39,966 bases of DNA, from NCBI RefSeq assembly GCF_003437035.1, contig NZ_QSRL01000017.1, positions 1 through 39,966 of the forward strand, in the 5' to 3' direction. This document shows positions 23,212 through 32,320 of this stretch, one piece after another; position 1 is the first letter of the stretch, and every line of letters begins with the position of its first letter. The position numbers and the translations under genes were made by a program. Below the pieces are notes generated by a model. It worked only from the letters and a program-made list of their open reading frames with translations, ran no database searches and was not told where the DNA came from. This stretch comes from Collinsella sp. TF08-11AT. GTDB taxonomy: Bacteria > Actinomycetota > Coriobacteriia > Coriobacteriales > Coriobacteriaceae.

Positions 23212-24780
23212 ATGGACGACGCGAGCGAGCGTGCAATCGAAGAGGACATGCTCGATCAGTTCAATTACTTTGACGATGAGGATGAGGAGCTAATCGATCG
23301 TCGCGAGCCGGCATCGCTTGACTCATTTGATCTGGTCGATGAAGAGACTGATGAGGTTGAGGACGAATCAACGGAGCCCCCACAGTCTTCGCGCCTTGAC
23401 TCGCTGCTTTCGAGAGCCCCCATGCACCACGGTGTTCGTGCCGGCGCACTCCATATGAAAACAGACTGGCACCAGATCGTGACGGCAGGCGATGAGCTTG
23501 CCGTCGATGCACCGCTCACCGATAAGTCATCCATCATCTGCCGCACCGGTATGCTTATGCTCGCGAGCGGAACGGGTGCCTGGCGTGTACGCGATACCAT
23601 GAATCGCGTTGCCGCCGTACTCGGTGTCACCGTCCACGTTGACTTAAGTCTTCTGTCGTTTGAGTGCACCTGCATCGAAGATGGCCACTGCTTTAACGAG
23701 GTTGTCAGCCTGCCCACAACGGGAGTCAATACCCATCGCATTTGGATGATGGAGAGCTTCCTAAAGGAAATCGAGACGTATGGGCGCCGGTTTACCGTGC
23801 ACGAATACCACGAGATGCTCAAGACCGTTGAGAGTTCAAAACCCGATTACTCTCCCTGGCAACAGGGCCTTGCGGCAGCTTGTGCTTGCGGCGCCTTCGT
23901 CTTTTTGCTCGGCGGCGGCCCTATCGAGATGGCCTGCGCATTCGTAGGCGCTGGTGTTGGCAACTTTGCTCGCTCTCATATTCTCAAGCAGGGTCTTGGC
24001 CAGTTTAGCGCGCTGACGATTGGCGTTGCGCTCGCTTGCGTTTCGTATCTGCTGACATTGCTCGGCCTTGGCCAGGTCGTACCGGGGGCAATGTCGCACC
24101 AAGAAGGCTATATCGGCGCCATGCTCTTTGTGATTCCCGGCTTTCCCCTCATTACGGCAGGCCTCGACATCGCTAAGCTCGATATGCGAAGCGGCATTGA
24201 GCGTCTTTCGTATGCCGTGTCGATTATTGTGATGGCGACCCTTGTGGGCTGGATGGTTGCCGAGTGTGTGGGGCTGGCACCGGATGATTTTGCCCCGCTC
24301 GGCCTTTCGCCGCTTGCCCTTACGCTCCTGCGCGTGGTGATGAGCTTTGTTGGCGTATTCGGCTTCTCGGTGATGTTCAACAGCCCGGTAAAGATGGCCG
24401 CGGCAGCTGGGCTGATCGGCGCCGTGTCCAATACCTTGCGTCTGACCCTTGTTGATGCGCCGGCGCTGTTTCCCTTCCTGGGCCTGAGCTTAGGTATGCC
24501 TCCCGAGGCGGCAGCGTTTATCGGTGCGCTGGTATCGGGCCTGCTCGCGAGCTTAGCCGAAATCAAGCTCACCTACCCACGTATCGCCCTCACGGTGCCA
24601 TCGATTGTCATTATGGTGCCGGGCTTGTATCTGTATCGCTCGATGTATTACATGTGCACCTTCGACACGGTCAATATGCTCGGCTGGTTTGTGCGTGCAG
24701 TGCTCATTGTGGCGTTTCTGCCCGTTGGCCTGGGCGTGGCGAGAACCCTCACCGACTCTCGCTGGCGTCACACCAGCTAA
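23212..24780 (+). CDS. Threonine/serine exporter family protein (ThrE/YjjP-YjjB type, fused)
   Basis: A 522-residue membrane protein. A very acidic 70-residue N-terminus precedes the YjjP-like cytoplasmic region with ICRTGMLMLASGTGAWRVRDTM, as in ThrE, then about ten hydrophobic segments starting near residue 220, covering both the ThrE N-terminal membrane domain and the C-terminal ThrE_2 (YjjB) domain in one chain. Corynebacterium ThrE exports threonine and serine; other relatives export succinate, so the substrate is not settled. It lies between lysS and clpC with no sign of operon linkage. GGAAGGGAG precedes the ATG. Confidence 0.85.
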   Translation: MDDASERAIEEDMLDQFNYFDDEDEELIDRREPASLDSFDLVDEETDEVEDESTEPPQSSRLDSLLSRAPMHHGVRAGALHMKTDWHQIVTAGDELAVDAPLTDKSSIICRTGMLMLASGTGAWRVRDTMNRVAAVLGVTVHVDLSLLSFECTCIEDGHCFNEVVSLPTTGVNTHRIWMMESFLKEIETYGRRFTVHEYHEMLKTVESSKPDYSPWQQGLAAACACGAFVFLLGGGPIEMACAFVGAGVGNFARSHILKQGLGQFSALTIGVALACVSYLLTLLGLGQVVPGAMSHQEGYIGAMLFVIPGFPLITAGLDIAKLDMRSGIERLSYAVSIIVMATLVGWMVAECVGLAPDDFAPLGLSPLALTLLRVVMSFVGVFGFSVMFNSPVKMAAAAGLIGAVSNTLRLTLVDAPALFPFLGLSLGMPPEAAAFIGALVSGLLASLAEIKLTYPRIALTVPSIVIMVPGLYLYRSMYYMCTFDTVNMLGWFVRAVLIVAFLPVGLGVARTLTDSRWRHTS

Positions 24781-24814
24781 TTGGTGCAAATGAAACTGAT
24801 CCGCAAAACATGAA

Positions 24815-24905
24815 CGTGGATAATCTCCCGTTTTTGGCCTGTTTACGGGCTCAAAACGGGAGATTATCCACGCTCGTGGAATGGGTGTCCGAAAATCCAC
24901 GCTCG
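24815..24905. repeat. Palindromic repeat with 20-bp arms (CGTGGATAAT family)
   Basis: Perfect 20-bp arms 24815-24834 and 24853-24872 (CGTGGATAATCTCCCGTTTT) enclose an 18-nt loop. CCACGCTCG then repeats directly at 24868-24876 and 24897-24905. The same modules, CGAGCGTGGAT plus ATAAT or plus TTT-YYGGACAC, recur at 39318-39382. This is a dispersed extragenic repeat; it may also act as a bidirectional terminator. Confidence 0.75.
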
Positions 24906-24991
24906 TTGGGCCGATGCAGAGGCACCTGGCAATTCCTTTTTTGTAGACGTTGTCGCGCGGCTACGGGCAGGAAAGGTCCCAACGGTTAACA

Positions 24992-25041
24992 TATACTCCA
25001 TATGGGTAAAGAGACCAAAGCGCCGCCACGAGTGGCGCTTT
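24992..25041 (+). promoter_or_regulatory. clpC leader: -10 box and stem-loop
   Basis: TATACT (24992-24997) could be the -10 of clpC; I find no matching -35. The leader contains the stem AAAGCGCC/GGCGCTTT (25017-25041). CtsR- or HspR-type operators were looked for and not seen. Confidence 0.4.
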
Positions 25042-25077
25042 GCGTTTGAAAAACTAGCTCGTCTAAGAGGAACTAGC

Positions 25078-27720
25078 ATGTTAGACCGTTTTACCGATCG
25101 CGCGCGCAAGGTCATGTCCATGGCCAAGCAGGAGGCGCTCGATCTGCACTCAAATAAGGTGGGCACCGAGCACCTGCTGCTCGCGCTTGCCAAGGAGGAC
25201 GAGGGCATTGCCGCCGAGGCGCTGCGTTCGCTCGACATCTCCTACGATGACATCATGGATACCCTCAAAGAGGTCCAGACCACGGTTCCCGAGCCCAGCG
25301 AGGAGACCGAGGCTGCCAAGCTCGCCTTTACGCCGCTCGTCATCAGCGTGATGGAGCGCTCCTTCCGCGTGGCACGCGAGAACAACCAGACCTACGTTTC
25401 GACCGAGCACTTGCTGATCGGCATCGTCGAAGAGGGCAACGGCATGGCCATGGACATCCTCATGCGCCTGGGCGTGTCGTCTGCTTCCATTAAAAAGGCT
25501 ATCGAGAAACTCACCGCCAAGGACCAGGACAAGAAGCGTCCGCTCGCCGGTGCCGGTGCCGGGCGTCCCGGTGCGGGCCTGCCGTTCTTTAGCGGCTCGG
25601 ATGCCTCTCAGCAAAAGGGGAGTGGCACCGACACGCTCAAGCAGTTCGCGACCAACCTCACGCAGAAGGCGCGCGACGGCGAGCTCGACCCTGTAATTGG
25701 TCGCGAAAAGGAAGTCCAGCGCATGATGGAAATCCTCTCGCGTCGCACCAAAAACAACCCGCTCATCCTGGGCGATCCCGGCGTGGGCAAGACGGCCATC
25801 GTCGAGGGCCTGGCTCAGCAGATAGCAGCCGGCAACGTGCCTGAGAACCTCATGAACCAGAATATCTGGACGCTCGACCTGCCGGGTCTCGTGGCGGGTG
25901 CCAAGTATCGCGGCGAGTTTGAGGAGCGCCTCAAGAACGTGATCCAGGAGGCCACCGAAGCGGACGACGTCATCCTGTTTATCGACGAGATGCACACCAT
26001 CATCGGTGCCGGTTCTGCCGAGGGCTCCATCGATGCGAGCTCCATGCTCAAGCCCGTACTCGCGCGCGGTGCCTTCCAGATTATCGGCGCCACCACGGCC
26101 GAGGAATTCCGCAAGTACCTCACCAAGGACCCGGCCTTCGAGCGTCGCTTCCAGACCATCGATGTCGAGGAGCCGAGCGTCGAGGACACGGTCAAGATCC
26201 TGACCGCGCTTAAGCCGCGCTACGAGGAGCACCACCATGTGCGCTATACGCAGGGTGCTATCGAGGCCGCCGCGAACCTTTCCAACCGCTACATCCAGGA
26301 TCGCTTCCTGCCCGATAAAGCCATCGATCTCATCGACGAGGCCGGTGCCCGCGCTCGCATCGCCGCGAATCGCGCGCCCGAGCCGGTGCGCGAGGCCGAG
26401 CAGCGTATAGAGGAGCTCAAGGCCGCCGCGCAGGAGGCCACCGAGAGCGATGACATGAACAAGGCCGCCGAGATCACCGAGCAGCAGAAGGCCGCCGAGA
26501 TTGAACTCGCCGAAGCCAAGGCCGCCTGGACCGCCGAGCTCGACGCCAGCCCGCTCACCATCGACGTGAGTCAGATCGCCGACATCGTGTCCGTGACCTC
26601 TGGCGTGCCGGTTTCCTCGCTCACCGAGAGCGAGAGCCGGCGCCTGCTGCAGACCGAAAGCGTGCTCAAGACGCGCATCATCGGTCAGGATGAGGCAGTC
26701 GAGGCCGTCGCCAAGGCCGTGCGCCGCAGCCGTTCGCCGCTCAAGGACCCGCGTCGCCCCGGCGGCAGCTTTATCTTCCTGGGTCCCACCGGCACAGGCA
26801 AGACCGAGCTCGCCAAGACGCTCGCCGAGTACCTCTTTGGCAGCAAGGACGCGCTCATCAGCTTCGACATGTCGGAGTTCGGCAGCGAGTTCGAGGTCTC
26901 CAAGCTCATCGGTAGCCCTCCGGGTTACGTGGGTCACGACGAGGGCGGTCAGCTTACCAAGGCCGTTCGTCGTCACCCGTATTCGGTCGTGCTGTTCGAC
27001 GAGATCGAGAAGGCGCACCCCGACATCTTCAACATCCTGCTGCAGGTGCTGGAGGAGGGCCGCCTGACTGATAGCCAGGGCAAGACGGTCGACTTCCGCA
27101 ACACCGTGATCATCATGACGTCCAACGTGGGCGCCCGCGAGATCGCACAGGATGCGAGCGTTGGCTTTGGCACCACCGGCGAGCAGGGTCTCACGTCGAG
27201 TGAAATCAAGGGCCGCGCGATGGGCGAGCTCAAGCGCCTGTTCCGCCCCGAGCTGCTCAACCGTATCGACGACATTGTGGTGTTCCAGAAGCTCACGGGC
27301 GAGAATCTCACCAAGATCGCGCACCTGCTGGTGGACGATCTGCGCCAGCGCCTGATCGCAAACGGCATGAACATCAAGCTCACCGATGCGGCCTACGACA
27401 AGATTGTGGCCGAGGGTACCGATCTTACCAATGGCGCACGTCCGCTGCGTCGTGCTATTCAAAAGCTCATCGAGGACCCGCTGTCCGAGGAGCTTCTGGC
27501 CGGCGAGTGGGGCGAGGGCGATACCGTCCTGTGCGACGTGGCCGATGGCAAGTTTGTCTTTAGCCACGGCACGGGCGAGATCCCGGCACCGCGTCCGGCG
27601 GGCACGCTCGGTGGCGATACCGCTCCGGCGGCGCCGCACACCGGAAACGCCGCGCCTGTGAGCAGTGGCGTGAGCTCGGGCCCCGGTGGCATGATGCAAG
27701 CCGGCTCTGGTGCGCTGTAG
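25078..27720 (+). CDS. clpC: ATP-dependent Clp protease ATP-binding subunit ClpC
   Basis: An 880-residue AAA+ unfoldase that feeds substrates to ClpP. Two N-terminal Clp_N repeats (about 1-145) are followed by AAA domain 1 with Walker A GDPGVGKT at 232-239 and [17 protein letters not shown], a short coiled-coil middle domain (about 440-485, the ClpC rather than the ClpB type), and AAA domain 2 with Walker A GPTGTGKT at 569-576 and [12 protein letters not shown]. The VGF tripeptide in ASVGFGTT suits the ClpP-docking loop. A Gly/Pro/Ala-rich tail of about 50 residues ends the chain. No ctsR, mcsA or mcsB lies beside it. Confidence 0.96.
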   Translation: MLDRFTDRARKVMSMAKQEALDLHSNKVGTEHLLLALAKEDEGIAAEALRSLDISYDDIMDTLKEVQTTVPEPSEETEAAKLAFTPLVISVMERSFRVARENNQTYVSTEHLLIGIVEEGNGMAMDILMRLGVSSASIKKAIEKLTAKDQDKKRPLAGAGAGRPGAGLPFFSGSDASQQKGSGTDTLKQFATNLTQKARDGELDPVIGREKEVQRMMEILSRRTKNNPLILGDPGVGKTAIVEGLAQQIAAGNVPENLMNQNIWTLDLPGLVAGAKYRGEFEERLKNVIQEATEADDVILFIDEMHTIIGAGSAEGSIDASSMLKPVLARGAFQIIGATTAEEFRKYLTKDPAFERRFQTIDVEEPSVEDTVKILTALKPRYEEHHHVRYTQGAIEAAANLSNRYIQDRFLPDKAIDLIDEAGARARIAANRAPEPVREAEQRIEELKAAAQEATESDDMNKAAEITEQQKAAEIELAEAKAAWTAELDASPLTIDVSQIADIVSVTSGVPVSSLTESESRRLLQTESVLKTRIIGQDEAVEAVAKAVRRSRSPLKDPRRPGGSFIFLGPTGTGKTELAKTLAEYLFGSKDALISFDMSEFGSEFEVSKLIGSPPGYVGHDEGGQLTKAVRRHPYSVVLFDEIEKAHPDIFNILLQVLEEGRLTDSQGKTVDFRNTVIIMTSNVGAREIAQDASVGFGTTGEQGLTSSEIKGRAMGELKRLFRPELLNRIDDIVVFQKLTGENLTKIAHLLVDDLRQRLIANGMNIKLTDAAYDKIVAEGTDLTNGARPLRRAIQKLIEDPLSEELLAGEWGEGDTVLCDVADGKFVFSHGTGEIPAPRPAGTLGGDTAPAAPHTGNAAPVSSGVSSGPGGMMQAGSGAL

Positions 27721-27743
27721 GGATTGAACATACCTTGTATAAC

Positions 27744-27776
27744 GGGGGCGTTTCCGATAAGGAAGCGCCCTCATTT
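27744..27776 (+). terminator. Terminator of clpC
   Basis: Stem GGGCGTTTCC/GGAAGCGCCC (27746-27755 with 27761-27770, one G-T pair) and a T-rich stretch TCATTT. Confidence 0.7.
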
Positions 27777-27778
27777 CT

Positions 27779-27832
27779 ATTGAAATGCGCTTCAATCTGC
27801 CGTGCTATACTAAAATCGAGATATAGTATAGC
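27779..27832 (+). promoter_or_regulatory. Promoter and operator palindromes of the RelB-PIN module
   Basis: GCTATACTA-N11-TAGTATAGC (27804-27832) is a perfect 9-bp inverted repeat. Its left arm contains an extended -10 (TGC-TATACT, 27803-27811) and its right arm ends four bases before the Shine-Dalgarno GGAG. A second palindrome, ATTGAA-N6-TTCAAT, lies at 27779-27796. Both are good candidates for autoregulatory binding by the antitoxin. Confidence 0.7.
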
Positions 27833-27844
27833 AAAGGAGCTGAT

Positions 27845-28204
27845 ATGCCTACGTCAATACTCGACACGCGGCCAGTTCAGATGAACGTGCGTATAGATCG
27901 CCAGCTCAAAGAGGCGGGAGACGCCGTCCTGACTCATATTGGCATGACGCCGTCACAAGCCGTTCGGACACTTTGGGAGTATCTGGTCGTTAACGGACGC
28001 ATGCCCTCGAAGGGAGACGCGGCGGCTCCGGTTTCTGACGGAGTGGAGCCCCGGCGCATGGAGTCAAGGGCCGCGCAAGGCAGCCATATCGTTCGCGATT
28101 CGTGCCTCAAATACGGCATCCCCATCCCTGAGTTCTCGGGAGACTATGACGACCTCTATGAGGAGGCCATGGCGGAGCGCTATCCCGAGTGGGTGGAACT
28201 ATGA
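27845..28204 (+). CDS. RelB/DinJ-family antitoxin
   Basis: A 119-residue protein with an N-terminal ribbon-helix-helix: the strand VQMNVRIDRQL is followed by AGDAVLTHIGMTPSQAVRTLWEYLVVNGRMP, the RelB/DinJ pattern. It should bind the promoter palindromes and neutralise the toxin encoded next. The C-terminal half (about 60-119) is acidic and probably wraps the toxin. AAAGGAG precedes the ATG. Its last codons overlap the toxin ATG (ATGA), the usual coupling in toxin-antitoxin pairs. RelB/DinJ proteins usually pair with RelE/YafQ toxins; here the partner is a PIN protein. Confidence 0.85.
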   Translation: MPTSILDTRPVQMNVRIDRQLKEAGDAVLTHIGMTPSQAVRTLWEYLVVNGRMPSKGDAAAPVSDGVEPRRMESRAAQGSHIVRDSCLKYGIPIPEFSGDYDDLYEEAMAERYPEWVEL

Positions 28205-28722
28205 GCACAGAAGGCGTCCTCAAGCTGTTAATCGATACCAACGTATGGATGGATTATTTTTCTGGCAGGTCCGACCGTACGGCAAATGTCGTCCATCTGA
28301 TCGAGATTGCCGACGCCTCGGAGCGGATTGCCCTGTTTGCCTCGTCGCTTTCGGTCAAAGACGTTTCATATCTTGTCTCGGCGGCAATCAAGCAGGAGTG
28401 CCGAAGAAAGACTGGCTCACTGAGCGATAACGCCATTGCGGCGGCAGACGAAACGGCCTGGGCATGCGTTCGACAGATGCGCGAGCTAGCCCTCATCGCC
28501 CCGGTCGGTGCAGACGAGGTCTTCGACTCCTTTGTGTTCAAGTACCACCACAATGACTTTGAGGACGACCTGATGCTGGGCGTCGCCAATCGCATTGATG
28601 CCGATTACGTCGTGACGGAGGACAAGAATCTTATTAAACACACCAATGGTGTATGCATTAATGTTCAACAGGCGTTGAGGTTGGTTGGGGGGTCCAACGT
28701 TCCCTCTGCACGGCCCGTCTAG
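28201..28722 (+). CDS. PIN-domain toxin (VapC-like ribonuclease)
   Basis: A 173-residue PIN-domain protein. Acidic metal-site residues are visible: Asp12 in LLIDTNVWMDYF, a central acidic group in HHNDFEDDLM (Asp119, Glu121-Asp123), and Asp141 in DYVVTEDKNLI, the classic order for an Mg-dependent RNase. VapC toxins cut tRNA or rRNA; the target of this one is unknown. A GTG at 28189 is in frame, but the ATG at 28201 overlapping the antitoxin stop is the likely start. It is longer than most VapC proteins (130-150), in the range of the PIN_3 group. Confidence 0.85.
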   Translation: MSTEGVLKLLIDTNVWMDYFSGRSDRTANVVHLIEIADASERIALFASSLSVKDVSYLVSAAIKQECRRKTGSLSDNAIAAADETAWACVRQMRELALIAPVGADEVFDSFVFKYHHNDFEDDLMLGVANRIDADYVVTEDKNLIKHTNGVCINVQQALRLVGGSNVPSARPV

Positions 28723-28870
28723 CTTGCTTTACCTTGATAAAGTGGCGTTTCCCCGCCGTTAGCCGATGATGCAAGGGCGCTCGGCGTTTTCGACTGGTTT
28801 ATGCACGCAAAGTCTGGGAATATACAAGTCGCATGTCTTACTGTCTAACCAGTTGCGCCAAGGAGGCACC

Positions 28871-30328
28871 ATGGATTACAAGATCACCGGCTACGAGCCC
28901 GCCCAACTGTTCCATTTCTTTGAGGAGGTCAGCGCGATCCCCCGTGGGTCTGGCAACGAGAAGGGCATCAGCGATTTCCTGGTTGCGTTTGCTAAGGAGC
29001 GCGGCCTCGATGTGTACCAGGACGAGGTCTACAACGTCATCATTCGCAAGCCCGCTTCTGCCGGCGCCGAGAATGCTCCGACCGTGATGCTGCAGGGCCA
29101 CATCGATATGGTGTGCGACAAGTTGGGCTCTGTTGAGCACGACTTTACGACCGACGGTATTGACCTGGTCGTCAAGGACGGCGTCCTCACCGCTAACGGC
29201 ACCACTCTGGGCGCCGACAACGGTATCGCCGTCGCGCTTATGCTCACTGTTCTCGATGACGATTCGATCGTTCACCCCGCCCTCGAGTGCGTATTCACCA
29301 CCGACGAGGAGACTGGCCTGGTCGGCGCCGAGACGCTCGACAAGTCCCAGATTAGCGCCCGCACCATGATTAACCTTGACTCCGAGGAAGAGGGCGTTGC
29401 CACCGTCAGCTGCGCCGGCGGCGTCGTCGTTACCTACACCTGCCCCATCGCGCGCGAGCACAAGACCGGTAGCACCCTCACGCTCGACATCTCCGGCCTG
29501 CTGGGCGGCCACTCCGGCAGCGATATCCACCTGGAGCGCGGCAACGGCAACCTCATCATGGCCCGCATCATCGACCGCCTGATGGTTGCCGGCGAGCCCG
29601 CCATCGTGAGCTTTAACGGCGGCACCAAGGACAACGCCATCAACCGTGAGTGCAAGGCTGTTCTGGTCTATGCCGACCACGCTGCCGCCGAGGCCGCGGC
29701 CCAGATCGCAAAGGACATCATCGCCGACGTCACTGCCGAGCTCGAGGTCTTCGACCCCGGCTTTACCTGCACCGTCGAGATTGCCGACGACGCCGAGGTC
29801 GAGGCCATGGACCAGAAGTCCGCGCTTGCCCTCATCCGCGCTCTGCGTCTTGCCCCCAATGGTGTGATTCGCCGCAACGTCGCCACCGACGGCTCAGTCG
29901 AGGTTTCCTCCAACATCGGCGTGGTTGCCACCTCTGACGACGAGGTTAAGATCATGCTTTCCCCGCGCTCCTCGATCACCTCGCTGCAGAACGAGTTCAA
30001 GGATCGTTTGCAGACGCTTGCCGATGTCCTGGGCTTCGACGCCAAGTTTGAGTTCGAGTATCCCGGCTGGAGCTATGCCGAGCATTCGCCGGTCCGCGAC
30101 GTCTTTGTCGAGAGCTATCGCGAGCTCTTTGGCTCCGAGCTGCGCATCGAGTCCATTCACGCCGGCCTTGAGTGCGGCCTGTTTGCCGAGGCCCTGCACG
30201 GCCTGGATGCCATCGCCGTGGGCCCGACGCTCTCCGATGTCCACACCCCGGACGAGAGCATGGAGCTCGCTTCTGCCGAGCGCTTCTACGAGCTGCTCAT
30301 CGACGTGCTCAAGCGCCTCGCCGCGTAA
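28871..30328 (+). CDS. pepD: Aminoacyl-histidine dipeptidase (Xaa-His dipeptidase)
   Basis: A 485-residue M20-family zinc peptidase that cleaves Xaa-His dipeptides (carnosine-type) and other dipeptides in the cytosol. Metal and catalytic motifs are LQGHIDMVCDK (His, catalytic Asp), LGADNGIAVA, TTDEETGLVGAE (general-base Glu), NLDSEEEG and the late GPTLSDVHTPDE; the lid domain contains GGHSGSDI. An open frame begins upstream at 28766, but AGGAGG at 28861-28866 and the family N-terminus MDYKITGYEPAQLFHFFEE set the start. A possible -10 TATACA lies at 28821. It has a clear terminator and no operon partners. Confidence 0.95.
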   Translation: MDYKITGYEPAQLFHFFEEVSAIPRGSGNEKGISDFLVAFAKERGLDVYQDEVYNVIIRKPASAGAENAPTVMLQGHIDMVCDKLGSVEHDFTTDGIDLVVKDGVLTANGTTLGADNGIAVALMLTVLDDDSIVHPALECVFTTDEETGLVGAETLDKSQISARTMINLDSEEEGVATVSCAGGVVVTYTCPIAREHKTGSTLTLDISGLLGGHSGSDIHLERGNGNLIMARIIDRLMVAGEPAIVSFNGGTKDNAINRECKAVLVYADHAAAEAAAQIAKDIIADVTAELEVFDPGFTCTVEIADDAEVEAMDQKSALALIRALRLAPNGVIRRNVATDGSVEVSSNIGVVATSDDEVKIMLSPRSSITSLQNEFKDRLQTLADVLGFDAKFEFEYPGWSYAEHSPVRDVFVESYRELFGSELRIESIHAGLECGLFAEALHGLDAIAVGPTLSDVHTPDESMELASAERFYELLIDVLKRLAA

Positions 30329-30383
30329 AGGTTGCGCTAGCAGCAGTCCGAGCCACGTGCTAGCGGATTGCAAATGACATTAC

Positions 30384-30431
30384 GAGAGGGGGTACCCGGT
30401 CTTTTGCGACAGGTGTCCCCTCTCTTCTTTT
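30384..30431 (+). terminator. Terminator of pepD
   Basis: Stem GAGAGGGG/CCCCTCTC (30384-30391 with 30417-30424) and TTCTTTT downstream. hipA converges from the right and stops 25 bp away. Confidence 0.8.
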
Positions 30432-30455
30432 AAGAAATGGGAAATTGATTGGCGT

Positions 30456-31760
30456 CTAGCCCATATCCGCCCTGATGAGGTCGAGGGTTCGCTGGCAGTT
30501 TTCGCGGACGGGGCCGAGCATGTGCTCGCGCAGGTCCGCCATGCCGGGCAGGTCGGCGTATTCGTCCATGATCTCTTCCATGCAAATGGGCACCTCGTAG
30601 GCGAGGTCCATCATGGTCGCAAAGCAAAACTTCTCGGATAGCCCGGCATCGGTGAGCGCCGCCTCCAGCGCGGGGTCGCCCATACCGTGGTATCGGCGGA
30701 TAGCGCCTGGACCGATGCGCCCCACTCGATTTTCGCCGCCAACGCTCATGGCAAGGCGCGCCCGGCGGCGCATACGCTCGTACGCCAAGCCCGATGCGAC
30801 ATCGTACATGGGTGCGAGCGCTGCGTTTGTGCCTTTACCTAGGATGAGCGAGTAGTTTTTAGCGTGTGCGTCAGGCGCTCCGATAATGGCGTTATAGAAC
30901 AACATATAGGTAAAAAGCACAAGATTCATGTGGTGGGGGACTGTGTTAATCAGTCGTTCTTGGATGTCTCGTGTGGTTGGTCCTCCGTCGGCGGTGTATT
31001 TCTGGCTTGGCAATACACCGAGCGCCTGGCAAAAGTCCTCCTGATGCAGCCTTTCGATATTTCCGCTGCTATTGACAATTCTGTCGTACCGTTCAACGAC
31101 GAGCGCGGCTTCGTCTTCAAATGTGCAATAGGAGACGTTGGCAGTTGGAATGCCAACACGCCGAGCCGTTTTCATGCAGACGAATTCGTTTAAGGCCTGA
31201 TGTTTGAACCCAACGACACCATTTTTGAAGATATGGGTAGTGGGGGATGACCCTAGACATTCGCACCATTGGCCATCATGCCAAGCTAGTGCAAATTTGC
31301 CTTGGTTGCCGCCCAGGGACCAGCTTTCGTTGGAGCCCATCCATGTCTCTCTTTCGTCATCGCGAATTGCTTTGAGCTTGTGAGCGATTTGAGAATTGGT
31401 AAGCGGGCGGTATGCCGAGACCCTGCCGCGGGCGGCGCCTAATTGATCGGTTCGACAAAACTGAACGGCCCCTGCGCAGTCAAGACCGATATGGCACAAG
31501 AGGGCGACGGGGTTGTTGGATGCAACGTCATGCTCGGCGGCAATAGCGCGACGCTGCTCTTGGCTGTCGGGCAAAAGGCCAAATAGGAACGGGCGGACGA
31601 TGTTATGGCCATACGTGCGATTGGAAAGCGGCATTGTAAGCGATAGTGGTGCTCCGCGATAGGTTGGGGCGTATACAAAGCTGCAGAGTCCATGCTCGTC
31701 TTGCCGGAGAGTGCCTGCGATTTCGCCACAAATGAGGGTCGCAAGCTCCATCTCTGCCAT
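30456..31760 (-). CDS. hipA: HipA-family serine/threonine kinase toxin
   Basis: A 434-residue kinase of the HipA family. E. coli HipA phosphorylates glutamyl-tRNA synthetase, halting translation and promoting persistence. Here the regulatory serine loop is WSLGGNQGKFAL with Ser148, aligning with the E. coli autophosphorylation loop; TTHIFKN carries the nucleotide-contacting residues; VVERYDR and HQEDFCQALGVLPSQKY are conserved HipA blocks; the catalytic loop is PDAHAKNYSL with Asp297 and Asn302, and MYDVAS supplies the metal Asp320. All key residues are present. Its start abuts the hipB stop. A second ATG at 31751 is an alternative start. Whether the target is GltX is not known. Confidence 0.92.
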   Translation of the reverse strand: MAEMELATLICGEIAGTLRQDEHGLCSFVYAPTYRGAPLSLTMPLSNRTYGHNIVRPFLFGLLPDSQEQRRAIAAEHDVASNNPVALLCHIGLDCAGAVQFCRTDQLGAARGRVSAYRPLTNSQIAHKLKAIRDDERETWMGSNESWSLGGNQGKFALAWHDGQWCECLGSSPTTHIFKNGVVGFKHQALNEFVCMKTARRVGIPTANVSYCTFEDEAALVVERYDRIVNSSGNIERLHQEDFCQALGVLPSQKYTADGGPTTRDIQERLINTVPHHMNLVLFTYMLFYNAIIGAPDAHAKNYSLILGKGTNAALAPMYDVASGLAYERMRRRARLAMSVGGENRVGRIGPGAIRRYHGMGDPALEAALTDAGLSEKFCFATMMDLAYEVPICMEEIMDEYADLPGMADLREHMLGPVRENCQRTLDLIRADMG

Positions 31761-32192
31761 TTATTTCACAACCTTACAGTCAAAGGAGAGGTCTGAAGTG
31801 TCGGAAAGGCCTTGCTCGGCTGCGATTTGGGCCAGCAAGGCACCATAGGAAGATGGCGTTCCTTGTCGAGCGGGTCGTCTGCCTACGCTTGGCTTTGGCA
31901 GGGCATTCGAGTTCGCGATAGGGAGGTCCGCTTTCGTCGTCGGATGTTCGGAGGGCGATGCGATGGAGTCGTTATCGCTTTGCGCAAAGAGACCTATGCC
32001 GAGTGCGTTAAAGACGGACAGCAACTTGTCGAGTCGAATGCCGGTGGCGTCTCCTAGCTCGAGCGATGCGAGCAGGCGCTCTGAAACACTGGCCGTTTTG
32101 GCGAGGGCGGCACGGGTGAGACCCTGAGCCTCGCGTGCCTGGCGCACGTAGATGCCAGCTTGGCGCGGTGTGGTGATGGGAAGGGTATTCAC
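31761..32192 (-). CDS. hipB: HipB-like antitoxin with helix-turn-helix
   Basis: A 143-residue protein with an N-terminal XRE-type HTH: RQAGIYVRQAREAQGLTRAALAKTASVSERLLASLE, then RLDKLLSVFNALGIGLF, the HipB pattern. It should dimerise on the upstream palindrome and hold HipA inactive. About 70 residues follow the DNA-binding domain, rich in Pro, Ser and Thr at first; E. coli HipB is only 88 residues, so this tail is an unusual extension. GTG start at 32192 with AGGAGATCGCC before it. hipA follows without gap, implying coupling. Confidence 0.85.
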   Translation of the reverse strand: MNTLPITTPRQAGIYVRQAREAQGLTRAALAKTASVSERLLASLELGDATGIRLDKLLSVFNALGIGLFAQSDNDSIASPSEHPTTKADLPIANSNALPKPSVGRRPARQGTPSSYGALLAQIAAEQGLSDTSDLSFDCKVVK

Positions 32193-32205
32193 GGCGATCT
32201 CCTAA

Positions 32206-32250
32206 CGTGCAGACTTTTGCATATCAGTATGACATGCAAAAGTCTGCACG
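32206..32250 (-). promoter_or_regulatory. hipBA operator
   Basis: A perfect 17-bp inverted repeat, 32206-32222 with 32234-32250 (arm CGTGCAGACTTTTGCAT), around an 11-nt centre that contains a -10-like CATACT on the minus strand. It lies 13 bp upstream of the hipB GTG. HipB autorepression is inferred from family knowledge. Confidence 0.75.
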
Positions 32251-32252
32251 AA

Positions 32253-32284
32253 AAGGCCTCATGCAAAACTTTGCATGAGGCCTT
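32253..32284 (-). terminator. Terminator of mntP
   Basis: A 15-bp perfect stem (32253-32267 with 32270-32284, AAGGCCTCATGCAAA) followed on the minus strand by TTTTCG. It carries the same TTTGCAT/ATGCAAA core as the hipBA operator, 3 bp away. Confidence 0.75.
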
Positions 32285-32320
32285 GTACTGGCGTTGAGTT
32301 TTGAGCGATTGTGTTTGGCG

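Noticed and set aside
25150..27795. Minus-strand open frame of 881 residues opposite clpC
   Set aside because: It is a mirror of the strong codon bias of clpC in high-GC DNA. Its translation has no family features, and clpC is unambiguous.
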